Assembly (NCBI RefSeq): GCF_018614095.1
Contig: NZ_JAGGOY010000041.1
Coordinates: 1-52,743, forward strand
Length of the DNA: 52,743 nt
Reading direction: 5' to 3'
From: Streptomyces sp. ISL-87
GTDB taxonomy: Bacteria; Actinomycetota; Actinomycetes; Streptomycetales; Streptomycetaceae
How positions within the stretch are numbered: the first letter of the stretch is position 1; each line of letters begins with the position of its first letter. Below, piece after piece: positions 7,578 to 14,674 of the stretch. Both the position numbers and the translations under genes were made by a program. Below the pieces are notes generated by a model that worked only from the letters and a program-made list of their open reading frames with translations, was not told where the DNA came from and did no database searches.

Positions 7578-9698
7578 TCAGGCGTCGATGCGCGAGCGGT
7601 CCAGGGTCGCCGCGGAGCCGGTGATGAACTCCTTGCGGGGCGCGACCTCATTGCCCATGAGCATGTCGAAGACCGACTCCGCCGAATCCAGGTCACCGAT
7701 GTTGATCCGGCGCAGGGTACGGAACCGGGGGTCCATGGTGGTCTCCGCCAGCTGGTCTGCGTCCATCTCGCCGAGACCCTTGTAGCGCTGGATCGAGTCC
7801 TTGAACCGGATGTTCTTGCGCTGGAACTCGAGAAGGGTCTGGCGCAGCTCGTTGTCCGAGTACGTGTAGACGTACTTGTCCTGGCCCTTCTTGGGCTGGA
7901 CGAGCTCGATCCGGTGCAGCGGCGGCACGGCCGCGAAGACCCTGCCCGCCTCGACCATCGGCCGCATGTACCGCTGGAACAGTGTGAGCAGCAGGCAGCG
8001 GATGTGCGCGCCGTCGACATCGGCGTCGACGAGCAGGACGATCTTCCCGTAGCGGGCTGCGTCGATGTCGAAGGTGCGGCCCGAGCCGGCTCCTATGACC
8101 TGGATGATCGCGCCGCACTCGGCGTTCTTGAGCATGTCCGAGACGGACGACTTCTGGACGTTGAGGATCTTGCCGCGGATCGGCAGGAGTGCCTGGAATT
8201 CCGAATTCCGAGCGAGCTTGGCGGTACCGAGGGCGGAGTCACCCTCGACGATGAAGAGCTCGCTGCGCTCCACGTCGTCACTGCGGCAGTCGGCCAGCTT
8301 CGCGGGCAGCGAGGAGGACTCCAGCGCGGTCTTGCGACGCTGCGCCTCCTTGTGCTGACGGGCCGCGATGCGGGTCCGGGCGGCCGCGACGATCTTCTCC
8401 ATCACGGAGCGGGCCTGCTGCTTGTCGTCCCGCTTGGTGGAGGTCAGGAACGCCTTGAGCTCCTTGGCGACCACGGCGGAGACGATCCGGGTGGCGGCCG
8501 AGGTGCCGAGCACCTCCTTGGTCTGGCCCTCGAACTGCGGCTCGGCGAGGCGGACGGTGATGACGGCCGTCATGCCCTCCATCGCGTCGTCCTTGACCAC
8601 GTCGTCCTCGGCCACGCGCAGCAGCTTCGCCGAGCGCAGCACCTCGTTCACGGTCTTGGCGACCGAGCGCTCGAAGCCGGAGACGTGGGTGCCGCCCTTG
8701 GGGGTGGCGATGATGTTCACGAAGGACTTGACGTTGGTCTCGTACCCCGTGCCCCAGCGCAGGGCGATGTCCACGCCGAGCTCGCGGGTGACCTCGGTGG
8801 GGGTCATGTGGCCGCGGTCGTCGAGGACCGGGACGGTCTCCTTGAAGGTGCCCGTGCCGGTCAGGCGCAGCACGTCGCAGACGGCCTTGTCCTGGGCGAG
8901 GTACTCGCAGAACTCGCTGATGCCCCCGTCGAAGCGGAAGGTCTCCTCGGTCTTGCCGGCTCCGTCGATGCCCCGCTCGTCGCGGACGACGATGGTCAGG
9001 CCCGGGACGAGGAAGGCGGTCTGGCGGGCGCGCTGGTACAGCGTCTCCAGGCCGAGCCGGGCGTCCTTGAGGAAGATCTGGCGATCGGCCCAGTACCGGA
9101 CCCGGGTGCCCGTCTTGCCCTTGGCGATCCGCTTGACCTTGCGCAGGCCGTTGGCGGGGTCGAAGGGGCTGTCGGGGCCCTGCTCGGTGAACATGCCGGG
9201 GACGCCGCGGCGGAAGCTGATGGCGTGCGTGGAGCTGTTGCGGTCGACCTCGACGTCGAGGCGGGCGGAGAGTGCGTTCACGACGGAGGCGCCGACGCCG
9301 TGCAGGCCGCCGGAGGCGGCGTACGAGCCGCCGCCGAATTTGCCGCCGGCGTGCAGCTTGGTCATGACGACCTCGATGCCGGACAGGCCGGTCTTGGGCT
9401 CGGCGTCGACCGGGATGCCGCGGCCGTTGTCGCGGACCTCCACGGAGGAGTCCTCGTGGAGGATCACCTCGATGTGGTCGCAGTAGCCGCCCAGGGCCTC
9501 ATCGACGGAGTTGTCGATGATCTCCCAGAGGCAGTGCATCAGGCCTCGGCTGTCGGTGGACCCGATATACATGCCGGGGCGCTTGCGGACGGCCTCGAGG
9601 CCTTCGAGGACGAGCAGGTGCCGCGCGGTGTAGTTGGAGCCGTCCCGGTCTGCTCCGGTCAGCAGTGCGCTGGAAGGCACGGACGTGTCGGCGGTCAC
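7578..9698 (-). CDS. parE: DNA topoisomerase IV subunit B
   Basis: ATPase subunit of a type IIA topoisomerase (decatenation with ParC). It has 706 aa. The GHKL ATPase motifs are EIIDNSVDEA, DNGRGIP and GGLHGVGASVV. A transducer domain follows, and then the TOPRIM domain with EGDSALGTAK and DADVDGAHI. It is read as parE rather than gyrB because Streptomyces gyrB sits beside dnaA/recF near the origin, while the hrdB neighbourhood carries parE. The start is the GTG at 9698 with GAGGAG about 11 bases upstream. A strong hairpin follows the stop. Confidence 0.92.
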   Translation of the reverse strand: MTADTSVPSSALLTGADRDGSNYTARHLLVLEGLEAVRKRPGMYIGSTDSRGLMHCLWEIIDNSVDEALGGYCDHIEVILHEDSSVEVRDNGRGIPVDAEPKTGLSGIEVVMTKLHAGGKFGGGSYAASGGLHGVGASVVNALSARLDVEVDRNSSTHAISFRRGVPGMFTEQGPDSPFDPANGLRKVKRIAKGKTGTRVRYWADRQIFLKDARLGLETLYQRARQTAFLVPGLTIVVRDERGIDGAGKTEETFRFDGGISEFCEYLAQDKAVCDVLRLTGTGTFKETVPVLDDRGHMTPTEVTRELGVDIALRWGTGYETNVKSFVNIIATPKGGTHVSGFERSVAKTVNEVLRSAKLLRVAEDDVVKDDAMEGMTAVITVRLAEPQFEGQTKEVLGTSAATRIVSAVVAKELKAFLTSTKRDDKQQARSVMEKIVAAARTRIAARQHKEAQRRKTALESSSLPAKLADCRSDDVERSELFIVEGDSALGTAKLARNSEFQALLPIRGKILNVQKSSVSDMLKNAECGAIIQVIGAGSGRTFDIDAARYGKIVLLVDADVDGAHIRCLLLTLFQRYMRPMVEAGRVFAAVPPLHRIELVQPKKGQDKYVYTYSDNELRQTLLEFQRKNIRFKDSIQRYKGLGEMDADQLAETTMDPRFRTLRRINIGDLDSAESVFDMLMGNEVAPRKEFITGSAATLDRSRIDA

Positions 9699-10144
9699 GC
9701 AGTTCGCTCCTCGCTGAATTTCTTTTCTGGCCCGGTCGGGCGCAGGGGTGGCTGGGGTGCCCGTCAGAGGGTACCGAGGCCTGGTAGAGCCGATGCAACG
9801 CCACCCTCGCCCTTCATCAGCCTAGTGCAGACCCGCACGCACGTTCGATCCCCCGTGGGGGTGAAGCAAACATCACGTTCCCTTCCAGGCATGAACCATT
9901 TAGGGTTCGGGCACGTCCTCATGAACAACCGGCACTCACGCCGGGGTGGACGGGAACTGCTACAAGCGAACGACTGACAACGCGAAACCGTAAAGCAACG
10001 CAATACGGCTCCTTCGCCGCCAACCGGCAACAGCCGGCCAGCTTCGGAAGGAAGTTTCGAGGAAAAGCCGCGAGCGGGAACGTTTTCGGCCTGGTTGGAT
10101 GTTGACCCTGGTACGACAGCTCGTCGAGCTAGAGAAGAGGCGAC
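9699..10144. other. intergenic region between divergent parE and the small zinc-ribbon gene
   Basis: 446 bp without a convincing gene. It contains the divergent promoters of parE and the gene at 10145. A TTGACC hexamer (10103-10108) could be a -35 element for the rightward gene. On the minus strand, 9833-9848 reads TCGAACGTGCGTGCGG, close to the actinobacterial SOS box. A stretch of low GC relative to the rest (about 9880-10080) fits a promoter region. I see no RNA gene. Confidence 0.5.
9833..9848 (-). promoter_or_regulatory. possible LexA (SOS) box upstream of parE
   Basis: The minus strand reads TCGAACGTGCGTGCGG, which keeps the full left half-site TCGAAC and GT-CG of the right half-site of TCGAAC-N4-GTTCGA. 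It lies about 135 bp upstream of the parE start. One half-site is imperfect, so this is a candidate only. Confidence 0.3.
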
Positions 10145-10378
10145 GTGACTACTGTTCTGACACCCGCGACCCCGCTGACGGCCGCTGACCGATGCGACCG
10201 TTGCGGCGCCCAGGCATATCTGCGCGTCGTCCTGCTGAGCGGCGGTGAACTGCTCTTCTGCGCCCACCACGGGCGCAAGTTCGAGCCGGAACTCAAGAAG
10301 ATCGCCGCGGAAATACAGGATGAGACCGAGCGGCTCACGTCCGCTCCGGCTGTAAACGCCGACACCGAGGACCGCTGA
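10145..10378 (+). CDS. small zinc-ribbon protein (DUF7455-like)
   Basis: A 77-residue protein starting at GTG 10145, with GAAGAGG upstream. It contains CDRCGAQAYLRVVLLSGGEL followed by LFCAHHGRKF. The CxxC and CxHH pairs look like a zinc ribbon, and the C-terminal third is charged and helical. Similar small proteins are common beside hrdB in Streptomyces, from memory. No partner or function can be read from the sequence. The gene stands alone between parE and the convergent protease gene. Confidence 0.8.
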   Translation: MTTVLTPATPLTAADRCDRCGAQAYLRVVLLSGGELLFCAHHGRKFEPELKKIAAEIQDETERLTSAPAVNADTEDR

Positions 10379-10493
10379 CACAGGCCTATACCTCGCATCC
10401 GACGAGCCAGGACCGGCCAGGCCGGTCGACGGGCGGGACCTCTGAGACCCAGGGGTACCGCCCGTCCTCATGTTCGATCCGGGCCGACGTGCG

Positions 10494-11411
10494 CTATGGC
10501 CCCTTGGCGGCCCATGCCGAGGGTCCGGAGGCGCCGCGGGCCCTGTGCCGGGTGTCCAGCCCGATCCCCCGCTGCAAGGCCGCCTCAGGGCCGCTCGCGA
10601 AGCCGGCCAGTGGGGCGATCCGGGTGTAAACGCCCGGGCTGTCGGCGCGCCCGCAGCCGCGCCCCCAGGAAACCAGCCCGATGAGCCGGCCCCGGGCCAC
10701 CAGCGGCCCCCCGCTGTCCCCCTGACAGGCGTCCTTGCCACCCTCCTCATCCCCCGCGCACAGCATGGAGTCGGCCCGGTACTGTCCGTCGGCGTCCCCC
10801 GGGTAGGCGGCCCGGCAGGCCTCGTCCGACAGCACCGTCACCTGCGCGGCGCGCAGACCGTAGGAGTAGTCGCCGAACCCGCTGGTGTCGCCCCACCCGT
10901 ACACATCCGCCTCGGTCCCCGCCGCGTAGCCGGGATGCCCGGCCGCGGCCATGGGCAGTACGTCGTGCGCCGGCACGGCCTCGGCGAGTTCCAGTACGGC
11001 GAGATCCCCGGCATTGCTCCGGGGGTCGTAGGCCGGGTTCACCCGGGCCGCGCGCACCGCGATCTCCCGGCCCTCGGTCGCGTGCAGCTCCGTCCGCCCG
11101 GTGATCACCCGGAAGTCCGTGACGGATTCGACCGGGCCACCCAGCACCTGGCGGCCGAGGCAGTGCGCCGCGGTCAGCACCTTGGTCGGGCCGACGATCA
11201 CGCCCCCGCAGAACTGCCCGCCCCGCGTACCCCCGAACCGGTCACGGCTGGCGAGGGCCACGACCCAGGGACTGTCGGCCACCTGCACCGGCTTCCCGCC
11301 GATCACCACGCTGTCCGCGGCTGCCTTGGGACCCTGGGCCAGCGGCGCCGCGGCCGCTCCAGCCACCAGGGTCAGCGCGCCCGCCAGAACACGGGCAAAG
11401 GGACGACGCAT
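10494..11411 (-). CDS. secreted trypsin-like serine protease (S1 family)
   Basis: A 305-residue exported protease. Residues 1-32 are a signal peptide (basic start, hydrophobic core, AAAAPLAQG/AAA cleavage region). The mature part starts near VIGGKPVQV. The catalytic triad is His83 (LTAAHC), Asp136 (GDLAVLEL) and Ser233 (GDSGGP). Asp227, six residues before Ser233, occupies the chymotrypsin-189 position and predicts trypsin-like cleavage after Arg/Lys. Paired cysteines suggest three disulfides. An Arg/Gly-rich tail of about 30 residues follows the catalytic domain. There is no propeptide of the alpha-lytic type. Confidence 0.93.
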   Translation of the reverse strand: MRRPFARVLAGALTLVAGAAAAPLAQGPKAAADSVVIGGKPVQVADSPWVVALASRDRFGGTRGGQFCGGVIVGPTKVLTAAHCLGRQVLGGPVESVTDFRVITGRTELHATEGREIAVRAARVNPAYDPRSNAGDLAVLELAEAVPAHDVLPMAAAGHPGYAAGTEADVYGWGDTSGFGDYSYGLRAAQVTVLSDEACRAAYPGDADGQYRADSMLCAGDEEGGKDACQGDSGGPLVARGRLIGLVSWGRGCGRADSPGVYTRIAPLAGFASGPEAALQRGIGLDTRHRARGASGPSAWAAKGP

Positions 11412-11459
11412 GTGGCCTCCTGACTCCGAGTGTGCATGACTCCACCCAGAGTGGGATGC

Positions 11460-11491
11460 CCGGTGGCCGTGCGCACCCGCGCGGCCACCGG
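11460..11491. terminator. hrdB terminator hairpin
   Basis: CCGGTGGCCG (11460-11469) pairs perfectly with CGGCCACCGG (11482-11491) across a 12-base loop, about 30 bp beyond the hrdB stop. It is likely the hrdB transcription terminator. Confidence 0.7.
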
Positions 11492-11521
11492 CGTACGCCG
11501 CCCCTCGGCGGCTCGGGCCGG

Positions 11522-13093
11522 TCAGTCGAGGTAGTCGCGCAGGACCTGGGAGCGGGACGGGTGGCGCAGCTTCGACATCGTCTTGGACTCGATCTGGCGG
11601 ATCCGCTCACGCGTGACGCCGTAGACCTTGCCGATCTCGTCGAGGGTCTTGGGCTGGCCGTCCGTGAGGCCGAAGCGCATCGAGACCACGCCGGCCTCGC
11701 GCTCGCTGAGGGTGTCGAGCACCGAGTGCAGCTGCTCCTGGAGGAGCGTGAAGGAGACCGCGTCGGCCGGGACGACCGCCTCGGAGTCCTCGATCAGGTC
11801 GCCGAACTCGCTGTCGCCGTCCTCGCCGAGCGGGGTGTGCAGGGAGATCGGCTCCCGGCCGTACTTCTGGACCTCGATGACCTTCTCGGGGGTCATGTCG
11901 AGTTCCTTGGCCAGCTCCTCCGGGGTGGGCTCGCGGCCCAGGTCCTGGAGCATCTGGCGCTGCACGCGGGCGAGCTTGTTGATGACCTCGACCATGTGCA
12001 CCGGGATACGGATGGTGCGGGCCTGGTCGGCCATGGCGCGGGTGATCGCCTGCCGGATCCACCACGTCGCGTACGTGGAGAACTTGTATCCCTTGGTGTA
12101 GTCGAACTTCTCGACCGCGCGGATCAGGCCCAGGTTGCCCTCCTGGATCAGGTCCAGGAAGAGCATGCCGCGGCCGGTGTAGCGCTTGGCGAGGGAGACC
12201 ACGAGGCGGAGGTTGGCCTCCAGCAGGTGGTTCTTCGCGCGGCGGCCGTCCTCGGCGATGATCTCCAGCTCACGCTTGAGCTTGGGTGCCAGCTTGTCGG
12301 AGTTCGCCAGTTTGTCCTCGGCGAACAGACCCGCCTCGATGCGCTTGGCGAGCTCCACCTCCTGCTCGGCGTTGAGGAGGGGCACCTTGCCGATCTGCTT
12401 GAGGTAGTCCTTGACCGGGTCGGCGGTGGCGCCGGCCACGGCGACCTGCTGGGCCGGTGCGTCGTCCTCGTCGTCCGAGATGACGAAGCCCTTGCTCTCG
12501 CCGCCGTCCTCTTCGTCCTCGGCTTCGGCCTTGGCCGCGACGGGGCCCTCCTCGGAGGACTCCTCCTCGCCGGCCTCGTCGGCGTCCTTCTTGGAGGCGG
12601 TCTTCTTCGCCGCCGTCTTCTTCGCGGCGGTCTTCTTGGCGGGCGCGGCCTTCTTCGCCGCCGTCTTCTTCGCCGCCGTCTTCTTGACCGGGGTCTCGGT
12701 TGCGGGCTCCTCCGCCAGGGCGTCCGAGGTGGCGGGCTCCGCCGTATCGGCCTCCGACGCCGCGGCGGCAGCCGGCGCGGCCTCCGTCTTCGCCGCGACG
12801 GTCTTCGTGGCCGTCCGCTTGGCCGGGCTCTTCGCTGCGACGCTCTTGCGGGTGGCGCGCTTGGGCGACTCCGCGGCACTGACCATCAGCGTCACACCCT
12901 CTTCCTCGAGGATCTGGTTGAGGCTGCGCAGAACATTCTTCCACTGGGTCGCAGGAATCTGGTCAGCCTCGAAGGCCCGACGCACGTCATCGCCGGCGAT
13001 CTGCCCCTCGGCCTTGCCCCGCTCGATGAGCGCCATCACAGACTCGGAATCGGCGATCTCCGGCGGGAGCGTACGGGATGTGCTGGCCGACAC
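11522..13093 (-). CDS. hrdB: RNA polymerase principal sigma factor HrdB
   Basis: The essential housekeeping sigma-70 factor, 523 aa from the GTG at 13093 (VSASTSRTLPPEIA, preceded by GAGAGG). An N-terminal segment with VMALIERGKAEGQIAGDDVR is followed at about residues 90-190 by a long Lys/Ala-rich low-complexity linker (repeated KKTAAKK) and an acidic stretch. Region 1.2 is DPVKDYLKQIGKVPLL. Regions 2.1-2.4 run from RLVVSLAKRYTGRGMLFLD to STYATWWIRQAITRA. Region 3 and region 4 (VTRERIRQIESKTMSKLRHP) end the protein. The frame stays open to 13255, but homology to other HrdB proteins begins at VSAST. Confidence 0.97.
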   Translation of the reverse strand: MSASTSRTLPPEIADSESVMALIERGKAEGQIAGDDVRRAFEADQIPATQWKNVLRSLNQILEEEGVTLMVSAAESPKRATRKSVAAKSPAKRTATKTVAAKTEAAPAAAAASEADTAEPATSDALAEEPATETPVKKTAAKKTAAKKAAPAKKTAAKKTAAKKTASKKDADEAGEEESSEEGPVAAKAEAEDEEDGGESKGFVISDDEDDAPAQQVAVAGATADPVKDYLKQIGKVPLLNAEQEVELAKRIEAGLFAEDKLANSDKLAPKLKRELEIIAEDGRRAKNHLLEANLRLVVSLAKRYTGRGMLFLDLIQEGNLGLIRAVEKFDYTKGYKFSTYATWWIRQAITRAMADQARTIRIPVHMVEVINKLARVQRQMLQDLGREPTPEELAKELDMTPEKVIEVQKYGREPISLHTPLGEDGDSEFGDLIEDSEAVVPADAVSFTLLQEQLHSVLDTLSEREAGVVSMRFGLTDGQPKTLDEIGKVYGVTRERIRQIESKTMSKLRHPSRSQVLRDYLD

Positions 13094-13595
13094 GAACAAC
13101 CTCTCGGAACGATGGGAACGGCTTCCGACCCCGGCCTGGTGGTGCTCGACCGGAGCCGACGACCACCGACTGGGGATGGGCCGGGGGCGCGGGCAGGGGC
13201 CGGGGAGCTGCACAGCACCCCCAAGGGCTGCTGTATTCCCTCCGTCGGCCATCACCTCTTAAGTCATCGCGTGACGTCGCGGAGCGTTACGCCCAATCTT
13301 CGTGGCCCGAGTCACACCCCGTTTGCGCCAATGCCGGTCATACGGTCATACGCGCGGGCAAAGCGGCCCGCGGGGGTCGGCCGGCGCAGCCCGAGAGACG
13401 GCCGCGGCGCTGCCGGGCGCCGGTGTCGCCGGACACCTGTGCGGCCGGACACCTGTGCGGCCGCACAGGTGTGCCGCCGGACGCCTCTCCTGTGCTGCCA
13501 GACGACTCTCTCGCCGGACACCGGTGCGCCGGGCCCTCCCCCAGGCCCGGCGACCTGTGCGCACCCCGCGCCTCTGCGCCCCCGCGCGTTCGCCG
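13094..13595. other. hrdB leader/promoter region with repeat cluster
   Basis: 502 bp between whiH's stop and hrdB's start. The part nearest hrdB (about 13094-13330) includes AT-richer DNA around 13255-13320 and should hold the hrdB promoter(s). The distal part (13422-13532) is a cluster of direct and inverted repeats described separately. No ORF with credible start and composition is seen. Confidence 0.55.
13429..13472. repeat. direct and inverted repeats with a 24-bp perfect palindrome
   Basis: CCGGACACCTGTGCGG occurs twice head-to-tail (13429-13444 and 13445-13460). The second copy is the left part of a perfect 24-bp palindrome spanning 13449-13472 (half-site ACACCTGTGCGG). A GGTGTC/GACACC inverted pair flanks the first copy (13422-13436), and a diverged copy, CCGGACACCGGTGCG, lies at 13514-13528. 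The cluster could terminate whiH transcription (about 125 bp past its stop) or serve as an operator upstream of hrdB. Confidence 0.75.
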
Positions 13596-14483
13596 TCAGT
13601 GCTCGCGCGGTGCGGGGACCACGCGCTCGACCTCCGGATGCACCATCAGGAGCTGGCGCATGGCGTTCTCGGCGCCCGTCGCGTCGCCGGCGGCGAGGGC
13701 CTCGACCATCCGCGCGTGGTGCGCGACGCAGGTCTCGCCGGGCCGGTCGCAGGCGGTGATGGGGCTGCCGGAGACCTGGAGGGCGGAGGAGACGATGCCC
13801 GACAGGTGCTCCAGCATGCGGTTGCCCGCGACCTGGATGAGGAGCGCGTGGAACTCATTGTCGGCGCGCGCGAAGGTGATCGTGTCGCCCTGGCCGAGGG
13901 CGTGCCCCATGATCTCGACCATGTCGGCGAGGCGCTGCTGGATGTCCGGGCGGCCGTGGCCGGCGGCCAGGCGGGCGGCGAGCGGCTCGATGGTCCAGCG
14001 GAGCTCGTTGAGCTCGCGGCGCTGCTCGTCGCGCTGGGGGCCGAAGGCCCGCCACTCGATGATGTCGGGGTCGAGCAGGTTCCAGTCGGCGACCGGTCGG
14101 ACCCGGGTGCCGACGTTGGGGCGGGCGCTGACGAGGCCCTTGGCCTCCAGGACCCGCAGCGATTCACGGACGACCGTACGGGAGACCTCGAAGCGCTGGC
14201 CGATCTCCTCGGGGACCAGCGGGCGGTCCGCGCCGAGGTCGCCGGAAACGATCATCTGGCCGAGCTGCTGGACGAGTTGGCCGTGGAGTCCGCGACCGCG
14301 GCTGCCTGCCGCGCGGCGCCCGACCCGGCTCAACTCGACGTCGCCTCCGTCCCAGTGGGGCACTCCGACGCGGTCGGACCCGGGGGTCTCCGCGTAGGGG
14401 TAGCGGTCGAGTTCGCCCGAACCGGCGAGGCCTGTGTCGGCATGGCGGGCGGCGGTCATCATGGTGTGCGCAAGGGTACTCAC
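13596..14483 (-). CDS. whiH: sporulation transcription factor WhiH (GntR/FadR family)
   Basis: A DNA-binding regulator required for sporulation septation in aerial hyphae. From the GTG at 14483 (VSTLAHTMMTAARHADTGL) it has 295 aa. A Streptomyces-specific N-terminal arm with ELDRYPYAE is followed by a GntR winged helix-turn-helix (LVPEEIGQRFEVSRTVVRESLRVLEAKGLVSARPNVGTRV). The C-terminal FadR-type helical ligand domain contains LNELRWTIEPLAARLAAGH and the acid/His residues expected for metal-carboxylate binding (DNEFH, HH). The frame continues to 14567, but homology starts at VSTLAH. Adjacency to hrdB agrees with whiH in S. coelicolor. Confidence 0.9.
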   Translation of the reverse strand: MSTLAHTMMTAARHADTGLAGSGELDRYPYAETPGSDRVGVPHWDGGDVELSRVGRRAAGSRGRGLHGQLVQQLGQMIVSGDLGADRPLVPEEIGQRFEVSRTVVRESLRVLEAKGLVSARPNVGTRVRPVADWNLLDPDIIEWRAFGPQRDEQRRELNELRWTIEPLAARLAAGHGRPDIQQRLADMVEIMGHALGQGDTITFARADNEFHALLIQVAGNRMLEHLSGIVSSALQVSGSPITACDRPGETCVAHHARMVEALAAGDATGAENAMRQLLMVHPEVERVVPAPREH

Positions 14484-14546
14484 GAATCCTTTGTCGGCCG
14501 TGCCTTCATCGCCCTTGAGGTCTTTGGTGAAAAGCACACGAAAGGG

Positions 14547-14571
14547 TGATCGGTGCCACCTGCGCAATTGA
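14547..14571 (-). promoter_or_regulatory. weak candidate sigma-WhiG-type promoter of whiH
   Basis: On the minus strand, ACCGATCA (14554-14547) resembles the WhiG -10 GCCGATAA, with TCAA (14571-14568) 13 bases further upstream in place of TAAA. It lies about 65 bp upstream of the whiH start. whiH is known to be WhiG-dependent. The match here is imperfect and the spacing is short. Confidence 0.25.
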
Positions 14572-14674
14572 CGACTTATCGTAAATAACCGGGCCTTTTA
14601 CGTGGAGTTGCGGTCCGCTTCGCGTGATGCGGACTACAACGGTCTCGTTGGCGCCTCGTCTCGCCTCGGAACGG

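Noticed and set aside
13094..13255. 54-codon N-terminal extension of HrdB
   Set aside because: Homology begins at GTG 13093, which has GAGAGG upstream. The extension is of unrelated composition.
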